From positions 62,001 through 126,000 of the forward strand of contig NZ_JAOQKC010000007.1 of NCBI RefSeq assembly GCF_025567165.1: a stretch of 64,000 bases of DNA. The letters run 5' to 3'. The first letter of the stretch is position 1. Each line of letters begins with the position of its first letter. This document shows, in pieces, positions 41,934-51,097 of the stretch. The notes below the pieces were generated by a model. That model saw only the letters and a program-made list of their open reading frames with translations, did no database searches and was not told where the DNA came from. Position numbers and translations under genes: made by a program. Origin of the DNA: Laedolimicola ammoniilytica (GTDB taxonomy: Bacteria > Bacillota > Clostridia > Lachnospirales > Lachnospiraceae).

Positions 41934-44594
41934 TTACAGGCTTTCCTGCCGGATACTGTCGATGATATTGGCTTTCCGGAGCTTGCTTTTCGCATACAGC
42001 ATGGTGGAAAATACCACCAGAAATACGCTGGCTATCACAACCACGATACTTGCCGCCGGTACATAGAATTCCGTATCCATACCGGATCCCACCACCCGGT
42101 AGATGACCCAGGTCACCAGAATGGACACCGGCAGGCCGTAAAGCAGCGCTTTCAGTCCGTAAAGGACACATTCGTAGCTGAGCATCCGGTTCATTTCCTT
42201 TGGCGTCATGCCTACGGAGGACAGCACCGCGAACTCCCTCCGGCGCAGCAGAAAGCCCGTGGAAATGGTGTTGAACACATTGGCCGCCGCAATCAGGGAG
42301 ATGAGAGCGATGAAGCCATAGGCAAAGATATCGACAGTCATCAGCATGCTCTTCATGCCGCGAAGCTCCTGGGCCGCGTCATTTACATAGAGATACTCTT
42401 CCGTATCTACCGTTTCTATCAGTTTATTCAGCTCCTCCGCCACCTTCTGATGGTTCGCAGCCTTCAGATACACACAGCCCCGGGGTAGACAGCTTTCCAG
42501 TTTTTCTCCGAGTAGCGATGCAAGCTGGCTTTTTGACACTACCATGCCCAGTCCCATATCACCGGCAAAGAGATTCATGGGGCCGCTTTCTACCAGTTTT
42601 GCCGCATAGCCTGTGACAGAAATCTGATAAGGCTCCTGATCCACCTGACCTCCGTCCGCTTCTTCCTGGGCCTCCTGCCATGCGGTATAATCGGTAAGCA
42701 TAATCGTTATAGGCTCCCCGGCAGATTTCAGGGTTTTCACAGTCTGGTATCGGCCTGTGGCAGAATGGTAGGCCCGGACCTCATTTCCTATCATAAGCGG
42801 GATCTGTCCGTCTTTTTCCTCCGGCTCCGGAATCCCCGAGGAAAGCAGCCATTTTTCATATTCTTCATCGGAAAGCACAAGCAGTTTTCCATCCAGGTGA
42901 AGATAGCCGTTCTCATCTTTCTCCATCTCCCAGAGCTCTTTCCTGGCGCTTTCATCCATCTGATCCGGCTTCAAGAGAATATCCGGATAACATTCCTGCA
43001 CATACAGAGCCTGCTCCACGCCGTCCACAGACGCGATTTCCTGCCGAAGCTTTGGATCATGCACGCCGTAGACCGATACGTCATATTCCGGCACCGCCTT
43101 CGCATCGAACAGACTCTTTTTCAGATAGGTGGAATAGGAACTGGCCGACACAAAGAGCACGATGCTGATAAACAGGGACAGCACCGTCGCCCGGTACTGC
43201 TTCTTCGCCCTGGAAAAATACCGGTTCGCCAGCCCTGCGGGCAGCCCGAACAGCTTCTGACTGAGGCGGCCTGTTTTGCGGGTTCTTTTTTGTTCCCGTC
43301 CGGAAATCCGGATATCCCGGGAAAGCCGGATGGCTTCCATGGGCGGAATCTTCGCTGCCCGTCTGGCCGGAATCCAGGCGGAAATCAATACGGTCATAAG
43401 GGCCGTCAACGCCGCAGTCAGAAGGGCCGGCCAGGACGCGTAAACCCGCATGGGAATCTCTCCCTCATAAATATATCGAAAGGATCCGGAGGTAAGGGAA
43501 AGGGCCACGCCAATTCCCGCAATGCCGGACAGGATGCCGAAAGGAATTCCGATGCTGCTTAAAATCAGCGCTTCCCGGTATACCATGCTCCGCAGCTGCC
43601 GGGGCGTCGCGCCGATGGACGCCAGCAGACCAAACTGCTTCGTCCGGTCGCTGACCGAGATGGCGAAGGAATTATACACCAGGGATACGCCTCCCGTCAT
43701 AATCAGAAGAATCAGGATCACGGACATGCCGTAAAGCAGACGCATAAACGCGCGATTCGCAGAGATTCCCTGTGTCCGAAGAAGCTCGCTGTTATAGGTA
43801 ACGCTGTAATCGTTCAGATACGTAGCGGTAAACTCATAGATGTCCCCACCCTTTTTCAGCTTAAAAAAGCTGGTATAGAGGCAATCTGATGCCGGAGACG
43901 TATCTTTCCTGGTAAAGCACAGGAAACCGGCGCTGTGCCATCCGTAATACGGCTCCTCCATGTAGCCCACTACGGTGTACTCCCTGGGTTCCCGGATCTG
44001 AAGCTCTTCTTTTCTCGCGTCCACATCCGGATTTTCCTCATCCCTGTATATAACCGGGTTCTCAGCTCCCAACCGTTCGCCGTTTAACAGACGCTCTCCC
44101 AGATCCAGAGACAGGGTATCGCCTACCGCCACCGGTGTTCCATTCTGTTCCAGCGCCCATCTTGCCTGGTCTGACAGAATCAGCTCCCGGTCATTTTCCG
44201 GCAGTCGTCCTTCCGTCACCCGGATAGGCATCTGTTTTTCAAAATCCGCGTCGATTCCGACCACATAGTAATAGGGCAACGCCGAACTATTATGATATGA
44301 CGGCTTTACCCCGTCCAGAGCGTAGCCCAGTTCCTGCCAGGTGACCTGCATGGTGACTTCTTTCATTCCGGCCAGCTCTTCCACCTTTTTCTCCGGAATC
44401 TGCATGGCTTCCCCGTGCCAGTCTCCGTTTTCCGCAATCACATTTTCCAGCATATAGTGCTGCAGGCTGGAAATAAAGGTAGTGACAGCCGTCAACATGG
44501 CGGTAGCCAGCAGGATTCCGATGATCGTAACCATGGTCCGGGTCCGGTTAGCCTTCAGGGTTTTCGCCGTCAATCTGGTAAATACGTTCTTCAT
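41934..44594 (-). CDS. FtsX-like ABC transporter permease
   Basis: The 886-residue permease has an N-terminal helix (MVTIIGILLATAMLTAVTTF near 20), a large extracellular domain, an FtsX core near 285-415, a second extracellular domain near 490-735, and a C-terminal FtsX core near 740-880. The duplicated arrangement is typical of peptide or lipoprotein exporters and antimicrobial-peptide resistance pumps in Firmicutes. Its ATG overlaps the ATPase stop as ATGA. It works with the ATPase at 44591-45274 and is likely controlled by the adjacent two-component system. The substrate cannot be read from sequence. Confidence 0.92.
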   Translation of the reverse strand: MKNVFTRLTAKTLKANRTRTMVTIIGILLATAMLTAVTTFISSLQHYMLENVIAENGDWHGEAMQIPEKKVEELAGMKEVTMQVTWQELGYALDGVKPSYHNSSALPYYYVVGIDADFEKQMPIRVTEGRLPENDRELILSDQARWALEQNGTPVAVGDTLSLDLGERLLNGERLGAENPVIYRDEENPDVDARKEELQIREPREYTVVGYMEEPYYGWHSAGFLCFTRKDTSPASDCLYTSFFKLKKGGDIYEFTATYLNDYSVTYNSELLRTQGISANRAFMRLLYGMSVILILLIMTGGVSLVYNSFAISVSDRTKQFGLLASIGATPRQLRSMVYREALILSSIGIPFGILSGIAGIGVALSLTSGSFRYIYEGEIPMRVYASWPALLTAALTALMTVLISAWIPARRAAKIPPMEAIRLSRDIRISGREQKRTRKTGRLSQKLFGLPAGLANRYFSRAKKQYRATVLSLFISIVLFVSASSYSTYLKKSLFDAKAVPEYDVSVYGVHDPKLRQEIASVDGVEQALYVQECYPDILLKPDQMDESARKELWEMEKDENGYLHLDGKLLVLSDEEYEKWLLSSGIPEPEEKDGQIPLMIGNEVRAYHSATGRYQTVKTLKSAGEPITIMLTDYTAWQEAQEEADGGQVDQEPYQISVTGYAAKLVESGPMNLFAGDMGLGMVVSKSQLASLLGEKLESCLPRGCVYLKAANHQKVAEELNKLIETVDTEEYLYVNDAAQELRGMKSMLMTVDIFAYGFIALISLIAAANVFNTISTGFLLRRREFAVLSSVGMTPKEMNRMLSYECVLYGLKALLYGLPVSILVTWVIYRVVGSGMDTEFYVPAASIVVVIASVFLVVFSTMLYAKSKLRKANIIDSIRQESL

Positions 44595-45274
44595 CGACGG
44601 ATCACCTCGTCTCTGGCAATACGGCCATCCTCGATGGCGATGATGCGATCTGCCTGGAGGGCCAGATTTTCGTCGTGGGTGATCATAACCAGGGTCTGGC
44701 TGTATTTTTTGTTGGAGAGCTTTAAGAGCTCCATGATTTCCTGACTGTTCCTGGAATCCAGGTTGCCGGTGGGCTCGTCGGCCAGCACGATGGCCGGGGC
44801 GTTCATCAGGGCTCTTCCGATGGACACCCGCTGTTGCTGGCCGCCGGAGAGCTGGTTGGGCAGATGATTCTTCCGATCTTCCAGGCTTAAAAGTTTCAGG
44901 AGTTCCTGCAGGCGCTCCTCTCCCACCTTTCGGCCATCCATCTGCACAGGCAGGGTCATATTTTCCACCACGTTCAGGACCGGAATCAGGTTATAGAACT
45001 GGTAAATCAGGCCTACCTCCCGCCGCCGGAAAATGGCCAGCTGCTCCTCGTTCTGACCGTAGACGTCAATGCCGTCCAGGTAGACTCTGCCCGAGGTGGG
45101 CCGGTCCACGCCGCCCAGGATGTGGAGCAGGGTGGATTTGCCGGATCCGGAAGGGCCGATGATGGCCACGAATTCGCCACGCTGGATATAGAAGGATACG
45201 TCGTCCAGAGCCCGCACTTCGTTTTCGCCGGAGCCGTATACTTTGGTGAGATGTTCTGCTTTTAAGACTTCCAT
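44591..45274 (-). CDS. MacB/BceA-type ABC transporter ATPase
   Basis: The 227-residue ATPase has Walker A GPSGSGKST near 40, signature LSGGQQQRVSIGRALM near 142 and Walker B IVLADEPTGNLDS, the pattern of the MacB/LolD/BceA group. The ATG follows GAGGAGG. A -10 element with three 11-base-spaced repeats lies upstream, directly after the histidine kinase gene, so the transporter is probably switched on by the response regulator. Confidence 0.94.
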   Translation of the reverse strand: MEVLKAEHLTKVYGSGENEVRALDDVSFYIQRGEFVAIIGPSGSGKSTLLHILGGVDRPTSGRVYLDGIDVYGQNEEQLAIFRRREVGLIYQFYNLIPVLNVVENMTLPVQMDGRKVGEERLQELLKLLSLEDRKNHLPNQLSGGQQQRVSIGRALMNAPAIVLADEPTGNLDSRNSQEIMELLKLSNKKYSQTLVMITHDENLALQADRIIAIEDGRIARDEVIRR

Positions 45275-45363
45275 GTCTGCCTCCTCTTGAGAAATGGGCG
45301 CGGCGGGGTTTTCCGTGGTTCGTGAAGCACTCCCGGACGGCCGGTTTCCCGTTTTATGGGTTC

Positions 45364-45417
45364 AGTATACAGGGCGCGGATGACGGGAGCGTGACTTTCC
45401 GGTGACAGATTTGTCAC
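45364..45417 (-). promoter_or_regulatory. Response-regulator-type promoter of the ABC transporter
   Basis: On the minus strand the hexamers TGTCAC, AGTCAC and CGTCAT start at exactly 11-base intervals (45407, 45396, 45385). A GTGACA upstream makes an inverted repeat with the first. The -10 TATACT (45364-45369) follows ten bases after the last repeat, and no usable -35 is present. This is the layout of promoters activated by OmpR-family regulators. Confidence 0.7.
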
Positions 45418-45418
45418 T

Positions 45419-46438
45419 TTATACAATACCTTTATAGAAGCGAATCGTAAACCGGGCTCCGCCCTCCGCCCGGTTCTCGCCCCTGATGGAGCCGTTCTGC
45501 TGTTTGATGATCATGCGCGACAGGGCCAGTCCGATGCCGATGCCGGAGCCGAAGGAACACTTTCCTTTATAAAACCGCTCAAAGAGATGCGGCAAATCCT
45601 CCGGATCGATGCCCGGACCGTTATCCTCAATGACCAGTTCGGTGTAGAGGCTATTTTCCTGAGCGCGCAGCGTCAGGACGCCGCCCTCACCCGCATGCTC
45701 CATACAGTTTTTTACAATATTGCTGACCGCCTCACAGCTCCAGGAGAAGTCCCCGGTAAATGCGGTCTCTGCCGGAATGTCCAGCTTCACCTGCTGCTCC
45801 CGCAGCTCCATGGGGATGGCGAAGGGCTCCAGCACGCTATCTATGAGTTTCTGTACTTCTACCTGTTCCTGTACAAAGACCGCGGTACCCGCGTCAATCC
45901 GGGAGATTTTAAGCAAAGCCTCCACCAGCCAGCTGATGCGGCCCTGGAGCTGTCCGGCCTCGTAGAGGAGCTTGCGACACTCCTGCGGTTCTGTCTCCTG
46001 GCCCAGCCGGGCCAGCACCAGGTTCAGGGAGGTCAGGGGCGTCCTCAGCTGATGGGAGATATCGGCCAGGGAATCGCTTAAGTATCCCTTTTCCGCCTGT
46101 AAATGATCGGCCTGCTCGCTAAGACGATTCAGAAGCTTCGACAGCTCATTGGCCAGAATCTCAAGCTCTCCCTCCCGATACTGGGTAAAATTCAGATCCC
46201 GCTCTCCGTGAAGCATCCGATCCGTGTCTGCCGCCAGCTTTTCCAGACGGCGGTAACGGCGAAGGGTGAAGGCCAGCCACAGGGCAATGACCAGTACACA
46301 GCCAAGAACCGCCAGCAGGAATCCGGCCATAGCCGCCTGCTGTCGTATAAGGAAAAAGCCTGCCGCTGCCGTGATGGCAGCGACGCAGGCCGATATAAGT
46401 ACGCTCATTCTAAATTCTTTGTCTCGTAGATATCGCAT
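45419..46438 (-). CDS. Sensor histidine kinase, intramembrane-sensing type
   Basis: The 339-residue kinase has two N-terminal helices joined by a loop of only a few residues (about 11-30 and 36-58), a HAMP-like linker, a HisKA domain with the phospho-accepting His in DISHQLRTPLTSLNL near 128, and a HATPase domain (NIVKNCMEHA, DNGPGIDPEDLPHLF, GIGLALSRMI). The short loop leaves no room for an external sensor, as in kinases that sense through a partner ABC transporter. ATG at 46438 follows GGGAGG. It lies between the regulator gene and the ABC genes. Confidence 0.92.
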   Translation of the reverse strand: MRYLRDKEFRMSVLISACVAAITAAAGFFLIRQQAAMAGFLLAVLGCVLVIALWLAFTLRRYRRLEKLAADTDRMLHGERDLNFTQYREGELEILANELSKLLNRLSEQADHLQAEKGYLSDSLADISHQLRTPLTSLNLVLARLGQETEPQECRKLLYEAGQLQGRISWLVEALLKISRIDAGTAVFVQEQVEVQKLIDSVLEPFAIPMELREQQVKLDIPAETAFTGDFSWSCEAVSNIVKNCMEHAGEGGVLTLRAQENSLYTELVIEDNGPGIDPEDLPHLFERFYKGKCSFGSGIGIGLALSRMIIKQQNGSIRGENRAEGGARFTIRFYKGIV

Positions 46439-46503
46439 GGATTCCTCCCACACTTTCTGCTTTCAATCTCTTTTGCTCTAAGCTCAACAGCCAAATTCGT
46501 TTT

Positions 46504-47172
46504 TTATTCCAGCTTGTACCCGAGGCCCCGCACCGTCCGGATAATCGTCGGATTCTGCGGATCCGTCTCTATCTTTTCCCGCAATCTTTTGATATATACG
46601 GTCAGCGTATTGTCATTCACAAACTCCCCGGCGGCGTCCCAGATTTCCTCCAGAAGCTGTCCCCTGGTCAATACCATGCCCTTGTGGTTCAGGAAGAATA
46701 ACAGCAACCGGTACTCCAGCGCCGACAGGCAGCAGTCCGCGCCGCCCTTCGTCACAGACGCCCGCACCGTATCCACCCGCAGTTCCCCGATTTCCACAAT
46801 CGACTGGGTTTTCCCGCAGCGGCGCAGCACGCTCCGAATCCGGGAAATCAGCTCTCTTGGCCGGAAGGGCTTCCTGATATAATCCTCCGCTCCCAGGTCA
46901 AGCCCGGTCACCACACTGAACTCGTCTCCTGAAGCCGTCAGAAAGATCACCGGCGTATCCAACTCCGCCTTCACCGCCGAGCACACTGCGAATCCATTGC
47001 CATTCTGCAGGGACACGTCCAGCAGCAGCAAATCAAAGCTTTCCTTCTGAAGCGCTTCCAGCGCCTCTTTCTGCCCCGCCTCCGCCCGCACCCAAAAGCC
47101 CTCCGCTTTCAGCACCGCACTCAAATTCTCGATAATCGCTGAGTCGTCCTCGACCAGAAGTATTTTTGTCAA
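46504..47172 (-). CDS. OmpR-family response regulator
   Basis: The 222-residue regulator has a receiver domain (KILLVEDDSAI, LLLLDVSLQNG with the phospho-accepting Asp near 49, KPFRPRELISR) and a winged-helix DNA-binding domain (SALEYRLLLFFLNH, VYIKRLREKIE). The start is a TTG at 47172, because GGGAGG stands seven bases upstream and no ATG is in range. It begins the four-gene unit regulator-kinase-ATPase-permease and probably binds the repeats at 45380-45407. Confidence 0.92.
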   Translation of the reverse strand: MTKILLVEDDSAIIENLSAVLKAEGFWVRAEAGQKEALEALQKESFDLLLLDVSLQNGNGFAVCSAVKAELDTPVIFLTASGDEFSVVTGLDLGAEDYIRKPFRPRELISRIRSVLRRCGKTQSIVEIGELRVDTVRASVTKGGADCCLSALEYRLLLFFLNHKGMVLTRGQLLEEIWDAAGEFVNDNTLTVYIKRLREKIETDPQNPTIIRTVRGLGYKLE

Positions 47173-47246
47173 ATCTTGCCTCCCTGATAGATGTCTGTTT
47201 CTGTAAATCATGTTTATTCTAACATAGTTTTCTTCTGTATTCTTTT

Positions 47247-47816
47247 TTATTTCCAGCAGGGTGGCAGCTTCTGCTCCTTCATGCGGACCGGCTCCGGGTA
47301 GATCTGACCGTGGAGGTCCAGTTCTACACGGTCGATGATTTCGGGTTCTACGGGCTCGTTGACTTCCACGCCGGGGATGGGAAAGTCTACGGGGACGGTT
47401 TTTACCTTTTCCAGGCGGTAGATTTCGTCCATGCCTTCCAGGACGCGGCCAAAGACCGGATAGACGCCCTTATGGTCGGGGCAGTCCCGCAGGGGGAAGA
47501 AGAACTCACAGGAGGCCAGGCCGTCCGCGCCGTAACCGCCCATACAGACTACGCCCGGATGGGAATCCAGGGGTGTGATCTCCGGGTGAAGCTCAAATTC
47601 ATTGGGAATCAGATACTGGGCTTCCTTTTTGCCGAAGGCGGTATAGCTTACGTCGATCCAGCTGCCCGGGACGATGCGCTGGATGGCGTGGTGATCCATG
47701 AGACCGCGGGAGGCCACGTAAATAAAGCTGTTCACTGTGTTGGGCGCTGCCTCGGGCAGCAGCTCAATCACAATTTTTTTCCCGTTTTTCATATATAAAG
47801 TAGCAATCGGATTCAT
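47247..47816 (-). CDS. Cyclophilin-type peptidyl-prolyl isomerase
   Basis: The 189-residue cytosolic protein has the cyclophilin core: MKNGKKIVIELLPEAAPNTV near 10, FIYVASRGLMDHHAIQRIVPGSWID, and VYPVFGRVLEGMDEI near 120. It opens MNPIATLYM, with no signal peptide. It is the last gene of the peptide-uptake unit, 12 bases after the M24 peptidase, so it may act on imported proline-containing peptides or simply be co-transcribed. The RBS is AAGGAG. Confidence 0.9.
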   Translation of the reverse strand: MNPIATLYMKNGKKIVIELLPEAAPNTVNSFIYVASRGLMDHHAIQRIVPGSWIDVSYTAFGKKEAQYLIPNEFELHPEITPLDSHPGVVCMGGYGADGLASCEFFFPLRDCPDHKGVYPVFGRVLEGMDEIYRLEKVKTVPVDFPIPGVEVNEPVEPEIIDRVELDLHGQIYPEPVRMKEQKLPPCWK

Positions 47817-47828
47817 TTTAATTTCTCC

Positions 47829-48908
47829 TTAACCGATGATCTCCAGTTCCTTCGGATAATGGTTCAGCACCTCGCAGCCGTCCTCGGTCACCAGCACCAG
47901 ATCCTCTACCCGGACGCCGGTGTCACCGGTCAGGTAGATCCCCGGCTCGATGGAGAAAATCATGCCCGGAACGGCCTTGTCCGTATTCACGGACGATACA
48001 TCGCCGAACTCATGCTCACCAAGGCCGATGAAATGACCCAGACGATGGGTGAAATAGGGTCCGTAGCCCGCTTCGGTGATCAGATCCCGGGCTGTTTTGT
48101 CCAGCTCGCAGAGCGGAATACCCGGCTTGATTTTCGCGATAGCGGCCTCATTGGCCCGGCGCACCGTATTGTATACAAGCTGATGCTGCTCGCTGGCCTC
48201 CTTGTAATAGAAGGTACGGGTCATGTCAGAGCAATAGCCATCCTTGATGCAGCCTACGTCGAAGAGCACGCAGTCTCCCGGCTTCACCACAGTGTCGTCC
48301 GGTGCGTGATGGGGATCCGCCGCATTTGCTCCAAAAGCCACCAGGGGCTCAAAGGAAAAGCCGTCGGCTCCCAGATCCTGATAGATTTTCAGGGTCTGCT
48401 CAGCCACCTCTTTCTCGGTGACGCCCTCATGAATCAGGGTCTTAAACTTCGCAATGGCTTTATCATTGATATCAGAAGAGACGCGCATCAGCTCCTGCTC
48501 CTCGGCATCCTTGACGCCGCGGGTCTTGTCCACCGCCAGAGACGCATTGACAAAACCTGTGGCCGCTTTCCTTTCCATCAAAGGAAGCAGAAAACGAGCG
48601 GTCAGATCCTTATCCACGCCCAGTGTCTGTTCGTGATCCAGATACTTCGCCACAATCTCGGCTGCCGGATCCGTATCGTCATACCAGACCTTCTCCACAC
48701 CCACCTCTTCCGGTACGGTGAACAGCTTGTTCAGGAAATACACATGCTTTCCGTCTGCCCTCAGGTACAGGGCGTAGAAACGCTCGAAGGGCGCGATGTA
48801 TACGCCGGTCAGATAGTAGATGGACATGGGATCCACGATCAGCATCTGACTTAAGCCCATTTCCTTTAACGCATCCAGCACACGTTTTACTCTGTTCTCT
48901 TTTAACAT
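47829..48908 (-). CDS. M24-family Xaa-Pro peptidase
   Basis: The 359-residue protein has an N-terminal creatinase-like domain (about 1-125) and the pita-bread M24 domain with all five metal ligands: LFDVGCIKDGYCSDMTRTF (two Asp), HRLGHFIGLGEHE (His), SIEPGIYL and GVRVEDLV (two Glu). It removes the N-terminal residue before proline or cleaves Xaa-Pro dipeptides. The ATG at 48908 follows GAGGAG; another in-frame ATG eight codons upstream overlaps that site. It comes right after the peptide permease genes, so it likely processes imported peptides. Confidence 0.93.
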   Translation of the reverse strand: MLKENRVKRVLDALKEMGLSQMLIVDPMSIYYLTGVYIAPFERFYALYLRADGKHVYFLNKLFTVPEEVGVEKVWYDDTDPAAEIVAKYLDHEQTLGVDKDLTARFLLPLMERKAATGFVNASLAVDKTRGVKDAEEQELMRVSSDINDKAIAKFKTLIHEGVTEKEVAEQTLKIYQDLGADGFSFEPLVAFGANAADPHHAPDDTVVKPGDCVLFDVGCIKDGYCSDMTRTFYYKEASEQHQLVYNTVRRANEAAIAKIKPGIPLCELDKTARDLITEAGYGPYFTHRLGHFIGLGEHEFGDVSSVNTDKAVPGMIFSIEPGIYLTGDTGVRVEDLVLVTEDGCEVLNHYPKELEIIG

Positions 48909-48932
48909 AACTTCCGTCTCCTCTCTTGCCAT

Positions 48933-49769
48933 TTAAAACTGCTTTCTCAGCTTCGGATCCAGCAGATCCCGCAGACCGTCGCCGATGAAGTTCGCGCCCA
49001 CGGCCATGGTAAAGATCGCCAGTCCCGGGAAGCCTGCCACCCAGAATTTATTGAAGTAGCCCACACCGTCGGACACCATCATGCCCCACTCGGGCGTAGG
49101 CGGCGCGGATCCAAGGCCTAAGAAGCTTAAGGTCGAGAACATCAGGATCTGATTTCCGATATCGGTGGTCGCCATAATCAATACGGAGCTGATACTGTTC
49201 GGGATAACTTCTTTCAACAGAATCCGGAGCCGGGACGCGCCCAGCGCCTCGGAAGCGGTCACATATTCATTTTCCTTGACGCTTAAGACAACGCTCCGCA
49301 TGAGTCTGGCGTAGGTGGGCCAGGCCACGATGACCAGAGCGAACATGGTGTTGAACAGGTTGGAACCCATCACAGCGTTGATGATCATGGCCAGAATCAG
49401 GGACGGGAAAGACAGAATCATCTCCGAGAGACGCATCATTACATTGTCCACCCAGCCGCCCACGTAGCCTGCGATGGCTCCGTAAAAGGTACCGATGACG
49501 CCCGCGATCACCACCGTCAGGCAGCCTGCCAGCAGGGAATACCGGCCGCCGTAAATCACGCGGCTGAAGATATCCCGGCCAAAGTTGTCCGTACCGAAGA
49601 GATGCTCCGCCGACGGCGCCTGCAGACGCAGGGTCAGATCCTGGGCAATGGGGTCATGGGGCGCAATAACCGGCGCCAGAATTGCCAGCAGGATCCAGGC
49701 CAGACAGATGATAACGCCCAGAGTAAATAAATAGTTGGATTTGAACATTTTTTTGATTGAACGAATCAT
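48933..49769 (-). CDS. Dpp/Opp-type peptide ABC transporter permease (DppC-like)
   Basis: The 278-residue permease has six helices and the binding-protein-dependent transport motif EALGASRLRILLKEVIPNS near 180, plus the DppC-type N-terminal HDPIAQDLTLRLQAPSAEHLF region with GTDNFGRDIFSRVIYGGRYSL. The ATG at 49769 overlaps the upstream permease stop as ATGA, which fixes the start; a GTG three codons before is not needed. It pairs with the permease at 49766-50788. Confidence 0.93.
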   Translation of the reverse strand: MIRSIKKMFKSNYLFTLGVIICLAWILLAILAPVIAPHDPIAQDLTLRLQAPSAEHLFGTDNFGRDIFSRVIYGGRYSLLAGCLTVVIAGVIGTFYGAIAGYVGGWVDNVMMRLSEMILSFPSLILAMIINAVMGSNLFNTMFALVIVAWPTYARLMRSVVLSVKENEYVTASEALGASRLRILLKEVIPNSISSVLIMATTDIGNQILMFSTLSFLGLGSAPPTPEWGMMVSDGVGYFNKFWVAGFPGLAIFTMAVGANFIGDGLRDLLDPKLRKQF

Positions 49770-50788
49770 CCGTTGCACCTCACTCTCGGGTCAATGACGC
49801 CATAGAGAATATCCACGACCGTATTGATCACCATGTAATTCAAAGCTATCAGAAGTGCCACTCCGATGATGGACGGATAATCCACGGAAAGCACCGACTC
49901 ATAGGCAAACTGTCCCACGCCGGGCCAGTTAAAGATGGTCTCCACCAGTACCATGCCGCCTAAGAGATTTCCCAGACCCAGGCCGATGACGGTCAGCACC
50001 GGAATCAGCGCATTGCCCAGGGCATGGCGTACAATCAGTCCCACACGGCTTAAGCCCTTGGCTCTGGCCGTACGGATATAATCAGTGGACATGACATCCA
50101 GCAGGTTCGACCGGGTCGTTCTGGTAATCAGGCCCATGGTAAAGGCCGCCAGCACCAGTCCCGGCAGAATCAGATGCTGCAGGGCGTCCAGCGCCTTGGC
50201 CGGATTGCCCTCGATGAGGCTGTCGATGACATACATACCCGTCACTGTGGCCGGAGCAGAAAAGCTGTTGCTTAAACGGCCCGGTCCCGGGAAAATATGT
50301 AATTTATAATAGAAGAAATACAGCACTAACAGGGCGAACCAGAAGCTGGGGATGCTGACGCCGGTCACGGACAGGGCGCGCACCACCTGGTCAAGGATGC
50401 TGTTTCTCTTAATAGCGGAAATGACGCCGAACAGGATACCTAAGACCGCCGCCAGAATAATCGCAAATAAAGCCAGCTCAATGGTCGCCGGATAGCATCT
50501 GGCCAGTTCATCTAATACCGGCTTATTGGTACGGATGGACGTACCCAGATCCAGATGCAGCAGATTTTTGATGTACAGGATATACTGTACAAAGACCGAC
50601 TGATCCAGTCCGTATTTGGCCCGATAGGCTGCTACAACCTCGGGATCATTTAAGGCTCTCTGGCTTAAGTTCGCCACGGTCGGGTCGCCCGGTATCATTT
50701 TCGTCAGAATAAATACCAGGGTGGCCACACCGAAGAGCATAACGACCAGATAAATCAGTCTCTTTCCTATAAATTTCAGACGTTCCAT
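49766..50788 (-). CDS. Dpp/Opp-type peptide ABC transporter permease (DppB-like)
   Basis: The 340-residue permease opens FIGKRLIYLVVMLFGVATLVF and carries ARAKGLSRVGLIVRHALGNA near 240, the DppB/OppB transport motif, followed by GGMVLVETIFNWPG. It forms the membrane channel with the DppC-like protein. ATG follows GAGGTGGAAT. A 309-base gap with several hairpins separates it from the binding protein gene upstream. Confidence 0.93.
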   Translation of the reverse strand: MERLKFIGKRLIYLVVMLFGVATLVFILTKMIPGDPTVANLSQRALNDPEVVAAYRAKYGLDQSVFVQYILYIKNLLHLDLGTSIRTNKPVLDELARCYPATIELALFAIILAAVLGILFGVISAIKRNSILDQVVRALSVTGVSIPSFWFALLVLYFFYYKLHIFPGPGRLSNSFSAPATVTGMYVIDSLIEGNPAKALDALQHLILPGLVLAAFTMGLITRTTRSNLLDVMSTDYIRTARAKGLSRVGLIVRHALGNALIPVLTVIGLGLGNLLGGMVLVETIFNWPGVGQFAYESVLSVDYPSIIGVALLIALNYMVINTVVDILYGVIDPRVRCNG

Positions 50789-51097
50789 ATTCCACCTCGT
50801 TTTTCTTATTTCCGCCGTGCTCCGCTCACGGCCCCGTTTCCATTTCCCACGGAGAACAGGTACTTTCGTCAGCGCTGCCGTTCCACTCTGTCCAGAGTGC
50901 GTCAGCCGTTCACGACAATATCTGCTTTCGGGAGCTCCATTTCTAAGAAAGAATCCCCCGGAGGGTCTTTTTGTTCTATAGGAATCATAGCTTTCACACT
51001 TTCATGTAACACGGTATTTCCTATAGAGCAAAAGAACGGCTTTCGGACGGAAGAGAAATCCCCTCCGTCCGCAAGAGCTGTCCTGTATTTCTGAAGC
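50789..51097. other. Hairpin-rich gap between binding protein and permease genes
   Basis: No gene is seen. From left to right it holds ACTCTG/CAGAGT (50884-50899), a terminator-like AAAGAATCCC...GGGTCTTTTT (50947-50972), a 16-base stem with TCTATAGGAA and TTCCTATAGA arms (about 50969-51033), and a CGGACGGA/TCCGTCCG hairpin (51044-51071). The last could partly stop transcription after the binding protein gene. The order terminator, ATAGGAA palindrome, GC hairpin resembles the composite repeats at 11951 and 15687. Confidence 0.55.
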
